Positions 47,369-55,900 of a DNA stretch of 64,000 nucleotides are shown here, one piece after another; positions within the stretch are counted from its first letter, which is position 1, and each line of letters opens with the position of its first letter. The notes beneath the pieces are model-generated. The model was not told where the DNA came from. It worked only from the letters and a program-made list of their open reading frames with translations, and made no database searches. Both the position numbers and the translations under genes were made by a program. The stretch comes from Acinetobacter calcoaceticus (GTDB lineage: Bacteria; Pseudomonadota; Gammaproteobacteria; Pseudomonadales; Moraxellaceae), in the NCBI RefSeq assembly GCF_004345325.1, contig NZ_SLVJ01000005.1, positions 62,001-126,000 of the forward strand. Reading direction: 5' to 3'.

Positions 47369-49294
47369 GTTCACTGCCGTATAGGCAGCTTAGAAAATGT
47401 CCCGGTTGAGGATATTAAAAACGTCAATGTTCACTGCCGTATAGGCAGCTTAGAAAACTGTGTTACCCAAAATCCTAGCTCCACCACCGTTCACTGCCGT
47501 ATAGGCAGCTTAGAAAACCGAGGAATTGGCCGCGGACGATTGGTATACGTTCACTGCCGTATAGGCAGCTTAGAAAACGCAAGAGATGTTAGGCTCTATT
47601 GCTCGTTGGTTCACTGCCGTATAGGCAGCTTAGAAAACAGCACTTTCTTATGCGTGTAGCTATGGGCTGTTCACTGCCGTATAGGCAGCTTAGAAAGACC
47701 CGCTGCCGACAGAACTACCCCAACCCCAAGTTCACTGCCGTATAGGCAGCTTAGAAAAATTTACTTAACACGTTTATTTTTTAGGTTTGTTCACTGCCGT
47801 ATAGGCAGCTTAGAAAAACAAGTATAGTATTAAATAACACTTAGATAAGTTCACTGCCGTATAGGCAGCTTAGAAAAGTAGCGCGGGGACCATTGGTGCG
47901 GTCGCAAAGTTCACTGCCGTATAGGCAGCTTAGAAAGAGTCCAACCATTAACAACCAACCCGAAATCAGTTCACTGCCGTATAGGCAGCTTAGAAATTCA
48001 AGACCACCTGATCTATAGTCATCAATCGGTTCACTGCCGTATAGGCAGCTTAGAAAATTGCTTAGTGCCCGCTGTGCCGGGACTCTGAGTTCACTGCCGT
48101 ATAGGCAGCTTAGAAACAATGAATGCAAGTTTATACCAGGTTGGCGAGGTGTTCACTGCCGTATAGGCAGCTTAGAAATGCTGAATATAATAAAATTCGT
48201 TATGACGAATGTTCACTGCCGTATAGGCAGCTTAGAAATTCTGGCGCGAAGGCAGCTCAGACGCAGCGTAGTTCACTGCCGTATAGGCAGCTTAGAAATT
48301 CATCACAGCAATGCAGATAGATGAATCGGGGTTCACTGCCGTATAGGCAGCTTAGAAAAATACGGCACTAAGTAACCTTGACCATTGACAGTTCACTGCC
48401 GTATAGGCAGCTTAGAAAACAACCACCACTGATTCCATACCCATATCAAAGTTCACTGCCGTATAGGCAGCTTAGAAAGAAGTTAAACTGGTAACTATGC
48501 AAGCGACTGAGTTCACTGCCGTATAGGCAGCTTAGAAAACTTTTTTCGGGTTAGAAATCCCATCATTCGGGTTCACTGCCGTATAGGCAGCTTAGAAATT
48601 TAGTGGTTCTTTGAAGATCGAAGAAAATCCGTTCACTGCCGTATAGGCAGCTTAGAAATAACCGCTCACTTGGGTAACTTGGGTAAACACGTTCACTGCC
48701 GTATAGGCAGCTTAGAAACCAGTCTTGGTTTACCTGATTTGGCAACTTGAGTTCACTGCCGTATAGGCAGCTTAGAAAAATAAAAAATATCGGATAGTGC
48801 CAATATCCCCCGTTCACTGCCGTATAGGCAGCTTAGAAATACAGGTTGATCAACAGTAGTTCTAAGCTTTTGTTCACTGCCGTATAGGCAGCTTAGAAAA
48901 ACGTTAACTTTAAATTGAAAATAGCCCCCATGTTCACTGCCGTATAGGCAGCTTAGAAAATAGCGTTGTTTTGAAACTCTGTAGAGTTTTCTGTTCACTG
49001 CCGTATAGGCAGCTTAGAAAGATTGCCGTCGGGCTTTTTTTGTGTCTGGAATGTTCACTGCCGTATAGGCAGCTTAGAAAAGTAGGTCAAGCTTTCGGGT
49101 CCATCGACCAACGTTCACTGCCGTATAGGCAGCTTAGAAATTCATGGCTTCTACCAACTCAGCGTTTCTGTTGTTCACTGCCGTATAGGCAGCTTAGAAA
49201 ATGTCTTGCGGTATGCCTCAACGCCCATCTGAGTTCACTGCCTGAGCGTGTTTTAAAGTGCTTCTTTAAAACTCAGCGTAAAGCAGCTTAGAAA
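47369..49294 (+). CRISPR. Type I-F CRISPR array: 31 perfect repeats plus one interrupted terminal repeat
   Basis: Twenty-eight-base repeats start GTTCACTGCC and end GCAGCTTAGAAA with GTATAG between, the I-F (Csy) type with a CTGCC/GGCAG hairpin for Cas6f. I count 31 copies that look identical, from 47369 to 49200, then an interrupted copy at 49233. The 31 spacers are mostly 32 nt (range 31-34) and all different by eye. crRNA 5' handle TTAGAAA implies rightward transcription, with the degenerate repeat at the leader-distal end. Identity of repeats suggests the array is maintained, yet no cas gene is in the window. Confidence 0.97.
49233..49294 (+). repeat. Terminal CRISPR repeat expanded by a 40-nt hairpin segment (element E1)
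   Basis: The first 10 nt (GTTCACTGCC) and last 12 nt (GCAGCTTAGAAA) are those of the array repeat, but the central GTATAG is replaced by 40 nt, giving 62 nt. The insert can fold with nested stems: CTGC/GCAG from the repeat, TGAG/CTCA, then TTTTAAAG/CTTTAAAA around TGCTT. A second copy is at 49701. Confidence 0.85.
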
Positions 49295-49700
49295 TAACTT
49301 TGTAAGTTCATCAAGCTAAGTTTCCATGCAATAAAACTTGTCAGAATTTGTACCTTGTCAGTTAAGTAAAAATTTTGGATCTTCAAGTTAAATAATTATT
49401 TTTAGCCAATATTTTAAAATCCTCCCCCTTGCGCAGCGGTGCTGCTCACCTTTTTCTAAGGAGGGAGCGCTGTGTATCCAATTAGGTGTTGATTTCAAAG
49501 GGATTCCCCTCTTTGGCAAAGAGGGGCTAGGGGAGATTTTCGGTATAGGAATTTAGCCCATGGCATGGTTTTTATGTTGATGATTTCGGTCGAAATTCAA
49601 CTAACTTGCATTTATCTGGCTTAGCTTTTTCATTAGTGAAGAGTTTTTATTGCTAGTTTAATTTAGTATGGGAACTTATTTATATTTCGGTCTAATATCA
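49295..49700. other. Region between the two hairpin-expanded repeats
   Basis: 406 bp, no gene. It contains a repeat-B-like stretch at about 49415-49545 with a CCCCTCTTTGGCAAAGAGGGG-type hairpin and otherwise A+T-rich sequence. No further CRISPR repeat occurs between E1 and E2. Confidence 0.5.
49415..49545. repeat. Dispersed repeat family B-related element
   Basis: Shares the GCAG..GCTGCTCA block and a self-complementary core (arms CCCCTCTTTG and CAAAGAGGGG) with family B. Relative to the other copies the outer stem bases change on both sides, keeping pairing. Confidence 0.5.
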
Positions 49701-49762
49701 GTTCACTGCCTGAGCACATTTTAAAGTGCTTCTTTAAAACTCAGCGTAAAGCAGCTACAAAA
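49701..49762 (+). repeat. Solitary hairpin-expanded CRISPR-like element (E2)
   Basis: 62 nt in the same orientation as E1 and differing at six positions: GTG to ACA in the bulge next to the first stem, and three changes in the 3' handle (GCAGCTACAAAA). All stem bases of the inner hairpin are unchanged. It has no neighbouring repeats or spacers. Confidence 0.8.
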
Positions 49763-50528
49763 GCCCCCCCAACATTAATGCTAGTCAGTTACGCTTTTTG
49801 TGATAAAAAATCAGCATCAAAACCTGGTGATGGTCTAAATTTTTTGATCGAAAATCTCCTCTCTTGTGCTGCAGTGTTGCTCATCTCTGCATAACCACTC
49901 CTTGCACGGGAGCCACCGCTCATCCTTTGAAATCTATACCGAATTGGATACGCAACGCTCCTTCCTTTGGCAAAGGAAGGTTGGGATGCATTCTACAAAA
50001 GTCGCCAAAGAGCAATCACTTAACTAGGTTTGGACTGTATTTTTTGCTTAACTGACTGGCATTAAGGTTGGGATGGATCCTAAAAAAGTCGCAAAAGAGT
50101 AAATACTTAGCTAGGTTCACACTGTGTATTTTTGCTTAACTAAGTTCAACCAGTTTGACAATCCACCGCACATCGGATGCAACAAGGACTGCTGAGTGAT
50201 AGTGCTGCGCAATAGTTTGGATCAAAACCCACATTGTAATGACAAAAATTTAATATCCACTTCAATACTTAATGTAATTACATTAACCAAAACCTCGGTT
50301 TTCTTAAATGTAAAATTAGCCGAATTACCACTAAATCATTATCAACAATGACCTTTAGTGTAATGACAAGCAACCACCAAGGCTAAGTGGCCTTTTGTGA
50401 TTCGATGCCACACCTCATTACAGCTTCCAGATTTGCACTGCCCAAATTTACCTGCCCCGTATCCCCTCGCCTTGGTCTTAAGCTTGAGTTTTCTACGTGT
50501 TGCAGTGTTCATATGGCTCAAATTAAGC
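49763..50528. other. Intergenic region downstream of E2
   Basis: 766 bp without a gene. It contains repeat B copy 2 and its partial tandem copy (listed separately). The rest (50150-50528) is non-coding by eye, with no cas gene or transposase remnant that I recognise. Confidence 0.5.
49859..50146. repeat. Dispersed repeat family B, copy 2, with partial tandem duplication
   Basis: 49859-50075 matches 8711-8925. The 3' part starting GGTTGGGATG at 49979 is repeated from 50066 to about 50146 with a period of 87 bp and several substitutions. The core contains arms CCTTCCTTTG and CAAAGGAAGG. Confidence 0.75.
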
Positions 50529-51299
50529 TCACTCTAGGCTTTTATATTGGCTGAGGCATTGGGTAAGGGATTGCATCAACATTCGAGTATCGACTGCCAC
50601 GGCGACAAATTCTGTGCCCATATCAAGATAATGTCGTGCCAGGGTTTGATCGACAGTCAGAATGCCTGCCGCTTTACCCGCCTGACGTATTTGCATCAAG
50701 CTGGCATTGATCACTGCTTGTACTTCAGGATGTTGCGGTTGACCCCGATAGCCGAGTGCCGCAGACAAATCCCCCGGCCCAATAAATACGCCATCGACAC
50801 CTTCGACTTTCAGAATCTCAGATAAATTATCCAAGCCACGTTTTGATTCAACCTGTAGCAACAAACAAATTTGTCGATCAGCCAAATCCAGATAATCAGA
50901 AATACGATTCCAATGCGATGCCCGCGCCAAAGCTGCGCCGACACCGCGAATTCCTTGAGGTGGATAACGTGTTGCCTTGACCATCAATTGTGCTTGCTCC
51001 ACCGTTTCGACCATCGGGATTAATAAGCTCTGGACCCCGATATCGAGCAGTTGTTTGATCAGATGGACGTCCCCTGTGACCGGGCGTACCACCACCTGAC
51101 TCGAATAAGCTGCAACGGCTTGAAGCTGGGACAAGATCGTTTGAATGGTATTCGGCGCATGCTCTCCATCGATCAGCATCCAATCAAAACCGACATTGGC
51201 CACAATCTCCGCAGCATAGCCATCTGCCAAGCCGACCCAGACCCCAATCTGCTGCTGGGTGTTAAGGCGATCTTTAAAAACATTTCGTGGAATCATCAT
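50529..51299 (-). CDS. hpaI: HpaI-like 2-oxo-4-hydroxyheptanedioate aldolase
   Basis: Class II pyruvate aldolase of the HpcH/HpaI family, last step of homoprotocatechuate meta-cleavage. Motifs: [50 protein letters not shown] (metal-binding Glu) and [13 protein letters not shown] (metal-binding Asp). 256 residues, usual. GAGGGACC precedes the ATG. Last gene of hpaF-hpaH-hpaI. Confidence 0.9.
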   Translation of the reverse strand: MMIPRNVFKDRLNTQQQIGVWVGLADGYAAEIVANVGFDWMLIDGEHAPNTIQTILSQLQAVAAYSSQVVVRPVTGDVHLIKQLLDIGVQSLLIPMVETVEQAQLMVKATRYPPQGIRGVGAALARASHWNRISDYLDLADRQICLLLQVESKRGLDNLSEILKVEGVDGVFIGPGDLSAALGYRGQPQHPEVQAVINASLMQIRQAGKAAGILTVDQTLARHYLDMGTEFVAVAVDTRMLMQSLTQCLSQYKSLE

Positions 51300-51343
51300 G
51301 GTCCCTCACCCTTGCTCTTTCCTTGAGCTATGCCTACTCTATG

Positions 51344-52147
51344 CTATATAAATCGAAATGCCACTGTACCCAATTCATGATAATCAATATAAAAACAATC
51401 CCCAGCTTGAGCAGACACAGGGCGCGTGAATGAACCCGATAAGATCAATTGATCTGCTTGCAGGCTTACTCCATAGTCATATAATTTATTGGCTAACCAT
51501 GCCACGCCTTTGGCTGGATGATTCAGTACCGCAGCGGCCACACCGGACTCTTCGATTACGCCATTGCGATACAATACTGCAGCCACACGGCGTAAATCCA
51601 ACTGATCAACTTTGATCGCCCGACCGCCGAGTACAATCCCAGCACTTGCAGCATTGTCTGAAATGGTATCGCTGATCTTACACCTCAGTTGTGTTCCTGG
51701 ATCGATAGGTTGAATACGTGCATCTATGATTTCTATGGCGGGAATCACATATTGGCTGGCAGCCAGCACATCAAAAATACTGCAATGCGGTCCCCACAAC
51801 GGTTTCTCTAATACAAAGGCCAACTCCACCTCAACCCGAGGCGTGATAAAACGTGACATCGGTAGTTCACTGCCCTCTGAAAACTGCATATTGTCTAATA
51901 GCGCACCATAGTCAGGCTCATTGATATTGGAGGACTGCTGCATGGTTCGTGAAGTGAGGCCGATCTTGTGCCCAATCACTCGGCTTCCTTGGCGCAACTT
52001 GTGGCTGACCCAAGCATGTTGGATCGCATAGGCATCTTCGATGCTTAAATGTGGGTAGAGCAATGAGAATTGGCTGATTTGCACCCCAGACTTCTCCGCC
52101 TGATCCAATGCCATTGCCAGTGTGTGAATCTGTTCGCGTAGCAACAT
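51344..52147 (-). CDS. hpaH: HpaH-like 2-oxo-hept-3-ene-1,7-dioate hydratase
   Basis: Hydratase of the HpaH/MhpD family, acting before HpaI. QHAWVSHKLRQGSRVIGHKIGLTS at the start, EVELAFVLEKPLWGP and HPAKGVAWLANKLYDYG in the second half, and ILSGSFTRPV at the end are typical. 267 residues. AGGAGCC precedes the ATG. The gap to hpaI is 44 bp. Confidence 0.9.
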   Translation of the reverse strand: MLLREQIHTLAMALDQAEKSGVQISQFSLLYPHLSIEDAYAIQHAWVSHKLRQGSRVIGHKIGLTSRTMQQSSNINEPDYGALLDNMQFSEGSELPMSRFITPRVEVELAFVLEKPLWGPHCSIFDVLAASQYVIPAIEIIDARIQPIDPGTQLRCKISDTISDNAASAGIVLGGRAIKVDQLDLRRVAAVLYRNGVIEESGVAAAVLNHPAKGVAWLANKLYDYGVSLQADQLILSGSFTRPVSAQAGDCFYIDYHELGTVAFRFI

Positions 52148-52217
52148 GGTGATGGCTCCTATACTGACGGATGGCTAAGCATGAGCATGAATTGCATCAA
52201 GCTGACTGTCATTGATG

Positions 52218-52607
52218 CTATGGATGATCAATTAAAAACTTGTGAATATTATTGCTCTTAAAATTCAGGATTGGATTCAGCTCACGCATTTCAAAGGAAA
52301 TCGCCAATAGGCGTTTATCCTGCAAGGGTTGAAAAAACTGCTCTAACAATTGATACAACTCAGTTGCTATACCTTGTTGCACCTCAGTATCACGACCTGC
52401 GCCAACTTTAAGAGTCATGTGTACAAAGGCATAATCATGTTGACCATCCGCCACTAGATAATGATCGATACGAATGGCTCGACTACGACTCCCACTTAAG
52501 GGAAAGATGCCTGTACTGGCTAGAAAATGATTGACCTGCTCAAACAACGCCTGAAAGTCAATCGATGCCTCTAAGTTGGCGCTGTATTCTGCGATAAAAT
52601 GTGCCAT
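52218..52607 (-). CDS. hpaF: 5-carboxymethyl-2-hydroxymuconate delta-isomerase-like, without catalytic Pro
   Basis: 129 residues of the CHMI family: MAHFIAEYSANLEA, TGIFPLSGSRSRAIRID, DGQHDYAFVHMTLKVGAGRD and LNFKSNNIH. Family enzymes use the N-terminal proline after Met removal as catalytic base; here codon 2 is GCA (Ala). The ATG at 52607 has GAGGG upstream, and the upstream frame (to 52691) lacks support, so the start seems right. Activity may be low or changed. First gene of the hpaF-H-I unit. Confidence 0.82.
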   Translation of the reverse strand: MAHFIAEYSANLEASIDFQALFEQVNHFLASTGIFPLSGSRSRAIRIDHYLVADGQHDYAFVHMTLKVGAGRDTEVQQGIATELYQLLEQFFQPLQDKRLLAISFEMRELNPILNFKSNNIHKFLIDHP

Positions 52608-52663
52608 GTTGATGCCCTCGTTAAAGTTGCCACATTTCCACCACATGCTTGTCGATCTGGTGG

Positions 52664-53185
52664 TCAAATTAACAGCAAAGGCTGAGCGCAAAACATAGTT
52701 TCAACATCTTGATAAAGACAGTGATAATTCAACGCCGCAGCAATATTATGCCCATCGGTTTTAATCACATGCTGTTGAGCATGGGTCGCCCATTGACCTG
52801 TTTGCTGTTGAGCTGTTTGTTCATCTGGGTGTTGATCATTGCGAGTGTCTTGTTCCATGCTGCACGCTCTACAGGTCTATTGAATCAAGGTGTGTTGCCC
52901 TGCCCAAACATCAATTAAAATTTGTTGCAAGGCTCTGGCCTTTTTTTCTAATGGGTTGAATACCCATTTCCTATTTGGCAGCCCAATTTCTGACACTTGG
53001 TATTGAGTTCTTAGTGCATCAAGTTGTAACGCCTTTTCGCGTTACCATTCTTGTAAAAATACGACATCAGTTTGGAGTGGCATAGCACCTACGCTACTCG
53101 TCAAGGGCGATGTTGCAGCCTTCACAATCCCTTTTGCAAAGCCTTTAGCCTTACTCAACTCAATGTATACGGCCTTAACACTGCA
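52664..53185 (-). pseudogene. Possible degraded coding remnant with two in-frame stops
   Basis: One minus-strand frame stays open from 53185 to 52664 except for TAA at 53042-53044 and TAG at 52877-52879. It reads coding-like (GFAKGIVKAATSPLTSS, then LDALRTQYQVSEIGLPNRKW and NPLEKKARALQQILIDVW), followed by a Gln-rich part and YHCLYQDVETMFCAQPLL. I do not recognise the family and cannot rule out chance. It fills the gap where hpaD, hpaE or hpaG might be expected. Confidence 0.35.
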
Positions 53186-53196
53186 TTAATTCGCAA

Positions 53197-54606
53197 TTAA
53201 TACGGACTCACATGCAACGCTTGCTTGTGGGTGTATTGCAATAAACCATTGATCCCAAATGAATAGCCCAAGCCTGAATGCTTCCAACCCCCAAAAGCCG
53301 CCATCGGCGAGAGATCGGTATGGCTGTTGATCCACACTGTACCGGTCTGCATCCGTTCGGCTAACTGCTTGGCCTTAGCCAAATCTTTGGTCCAGATTGA
53401 ACTGCCTAAGCCATATTTGACTTGATTGCTGGTGTTGATCACCTGATCGATGTCATTAAATTTCAGCACGGGCAAAACTGGACCAAATTGCTCTTCTGCG
53501 ACAATCGCCATCGACTCATCCACATCGATCAGCAGTGCGGGCGCGATAAAATAGCCCAGTTTAGGCAGCGGTTGATTGGACTTGATCAAAGTTGCCCCAC
53601 TGGCCAATGCCTCTGCGATCAAAGCATTGACCTTCATAAATTGCATTTTATTTTGTACTGGACCAAAGGTGGTGGCATGGTCTAGGCCATTGCCAATCAC
53701 TTGCGCATTGAGATATTCGGTGAGTTTCTCGATCATGGCATCATAAATGTCTTCATGTACGTAAAGTCGCTTAATACAGGTACAGGTCTGTCCTGCATTT
53801 AAAAATGCGACATTGAAGATTTTTTCTGCAACACGATCAATATCGACATCTTCCAGCACGATGGCGACATCATTACCGCCCAATTCCAAGATGACGCTTT
53901 TCAGCGCATCGATCGAATTTTGCAAGATTTGTTGCCCAGTGCGGGTTGAACCCGTAAAGCTGACTTTGATCACATCAGGATGCGCACTGAGTTGATTGCC
54001 GACTTGACTGCCCCCTAAAATCAGATTACATACCCCAGCAGGCAGGTGTTGATTGATTATTTCAACCAATTTAATGCTGCTTAATGGGGTGTATTCAGAA
54101 GGTTTGTTGACCACACAATTTTTGGCTTTGATCGCAGGAAATAGATGCCAAACGGCAATCATAAACGGCCAGTTCCATGGTGTGATCGACGCAACTACAC
54201 CTAAGGGGCGGTTATATACGGTTATTTTCTTGCCGCTGTCCTCATTATAGTGCTCGATCGGAATATCCAAGGCCGCCACCGCTTGGATAAAATCAATACT
54301 CAAGTCGACTTCGAGCAAGGCCAAAGCCATTGGCTTGCCTTGTTCGATACAAATCAAACGGGCGATATCATGTTTATGCTTGAGTATATCCACTGCAATC
54401 GCTTGAAATGCATCAATGATTCTTGAATCCGTCACATGCTTCCAAGTTTGAAATGCCTCCAACGCTGCCGCCACGGCGCGATCCACTTGCGATGGACTAG
54501 CGCCTTGTACATGACTGACAATGTCGAGCGTAGCGGGATTGATCACCTCAAACACCGCCCCTGCACCCAACAGCGCTTGTCCCTTGATATACATATGTGT
54601 ATTCAT
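53197..54606 (-). CDS. Aldehyde dehydrogenase family protein
   Basis: NAD(P)-dependent aldehyde dehydrogenase of 469 residues. TPWNWPFMIAVW, FTGSTRTGQQIL, LELGGNDVAIV with general base Glu241 and FLNAGQTCTCIKR with catalytic Cys275 are clear. I chose ATG 54606 because GGAAGGA lies upstream; a frame to 54711 adds junk. It does not look like HpaE by its motifs. A divergent AraC-type gene 417 bp away may control it. Confidence 0.87.
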   Translation of the reverse strand: MNTHMYIKGQALLGAGAVFEVINPATLDIVSHVQGASPSQVDRAVAAALEAFQTWKHVTDSRIIDAFQAIAVDILKHKHDIARLICIEQGKPMALALLEVDLSIDFIQAVAALDIPIEHYNEDSGKKITVYNRPLGVVASITPWNWPFMIAVWHLFPAIKAKNCVVNKPSEYTPLSSIKLVEIINQHLPAGVCNLILGGSQVGNQLSAHPDVIKVSFTGSTRTGQQILQNSIDALKSVILELGGNDVAIVLEDVDIDRVAEKIFNVAFLNAGQTCTCIKRLYVHEDIYDAMIEKLTEYLNAQVIGNGLDHATTFGPVQNKMQFMKVNALIAEALASGATLIKSNQPLPKLGYFIAPALLIDVDESMAIVAEEQFGPVLPVLKFNDIDQVINTSNQVKYGLGSSIWTKDLAKAKQLAERMQTGTVWINSHTDLSPMAAFGGWKHSGLGYSFGINGLLQYTHKQALHVSPY

Positions 54607-55023
54607 ACTGATTCCTTCCTTCGCTGTCTGTGCTGTCTGTATCCGGCTGCCATGCCAATGCCTATAGATAACAAATCCACACCAATGCCAATAGTAAAAA
54701 TACGACATCAAAGATCAGCGGTTTAATCCCCCCGATGAAGCAAATTACTTAGGCTATTTGTAGGGCGCAGGCTTTGATTAACACATTCACAGCCCATTTA
54801 TGTGAAGCAATGAATTAACGCCTCACATTGCGTGGATGAACCACGATAATCGCATTCCCGATTTAAGCTTGAATCGGGCTTAAGCATTCCATTAATTCAC
54901 TTGTCTAGATACGCTTTAAAGTTAAATTAAAAACAATAAAATATGTAATACCTCGTGCGAGATGCCGTGTAACCCATCGCCGCAAGCTTGGGCATAATAA
55001 AAATACTAGGAGAGATTAATCTC
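54607..55023. other. Divergent promoter region of aldehyde dehydrogenase and AraC-type genes
   Basis: 417 bp, no gene. A palindrome is noted separately at 54857-54878, and TGAATTAA near 54811 is mirrored by TTAATTCA near 54892. AGGAGA marks the AraC-type start. Confidence 0.5.
54857..54878. promoter_or_regulatory. 22-bp near-perfect palindrome, candidate operator
   Basis: Arms CCCGATT and AATCGGG flank AAGCTT-centred sequence with one mismatch. It lies midway between two divergent promoters. Regulator unknown; the neighbouring AraC-type protein would more likely use direct repeats. Confidence 0.35.
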
Positions 55024-55839
55024 ATGGATTTACATCATCACTGGACCTATTCAAGCCAATTCCCCCCCTTTTATGCTGAACAACCCTTTTTTAAAAAAAG
55101 AATGAAGTACCACCAACATTGTCATATTCACTCTAAAGTGATTGCTGAGTTTTATAAAATTGAGTGTTCAGCGACACACCCCCCGATTTTGGTTATTCCA
55201 GATGGATGTATTGATATTATCTTTGAATGCGACCCGAATAATCCGACTGCACAGATTTGCGGTTCAAGCTTAAATACCCATGAAGTCCCGATGCAGGCCA
55301 ATACCGCCTATTTTGGAATTCGCTTTCTACCGGGAATCGTACCGAAATTTATTCAAAGTTCTGCCGAATCAATTCTAAATCAATCGATAGACTTTAATGA
55401 ATTGGTGCCATTTGAAACGCAATTGGTGGAAAATATTGGCTTGGAAGGCAATATTGAAAAACAGATTTTTATCTTTTTAAATGCCTTTTCTAGCCAACTC
55501 ACCCGGCAATACTCCCTGACCACCGAATATATACTGCATGCGGTGATCTATCATAATCCGCAACTTAAAATAAAAGACCTAGAACGGAGCACTGGCTATT
55601 GTGCCCGGCATATACAACGCATTTTTAAACAGGATGTCGGGATGAGCATCAAAGAATTTTCTTGTATTATTCGCTTTCAATATGCGATCCATGCTTTAAA
55701 TCTGCCCCATATTCCCAAGTTATCTGAACTCACCTATGCGCTTGGCTATAATGACCAAGCGCATTTTCATAAAGAGTTTAAAAAGTTTAGTAATATGTCA
55801 CCGACCCGATTTGTAAAATATCTAGAAACCTTTCATTAA
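55024..55839 (+). CDS. AraC family transcriptional regulator
   Basis: 271 residues. The C-terminal two-helix-turn-helix domain is clear: LKIKDLERSTGYCARHIQRIFKQDVGMSIKEF and LSELTYALGYNDQAHFHKEFKKFSNMSPTRF. The N-terminal part (VIPDGCIDIIFECDP) resembles the domain found in AraC proteins of the DUF6597 type. ATG 55024 has AGGAGA upstream. Divergent to the aldehyde dehydrogenase, its likely target. Confidence 0.85.
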   Translation: MDLHHHWTYSSQFPPFYAEQPFFKKRMKYHQHCHIHSKVIAEFYKIECSATHPPILVIPDGCIDIIFECDPNNPTAQICGSSLNTHEVPMQANTAYFGIRFLPGIVPKFIQSSAESILNQSIDFNELVPFETQLVENIGLEGNIEKQIFIFLNAFSSQLTRQYSLTTEYILHAVIYHNPQLKIKDLERSTGYCARHIQRIFKQDVGMSIKEFSCIIRFQYAIHALNLPHIPKLSELTYALGYNDQAHFHKEFKKFSNMSPTRFVKYLETFH

Positions 55840-55900
55840 TGAAACATGGGCTTGTTTTTGTTGTACAGTAGCAGTTAAAAAATTTCAGGTTGTTTGCGTC

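Noticed and set aside
47841..49291. Several long open frames across the CRISPR array, on both strands
   Set aside because: They are translations of the repeated 28-nt unit (periodic LSCLYGSE or SLPYRQLR), not genes.
49233..49762. Type I-F3 CRISPR-transposon with an atypical end repeat
   Set aside because: No tnsA, tnsB, tnsC or tniQ gene, and no transposon ends were seen near the array.
52709..52918. 69-residue plus-strand frame starting MIKTVIIQRRSN
   Set aside because: It is opposite the coding-like remnant and lacks a ribosome binding site; a membrane-like stretch is probably chance.
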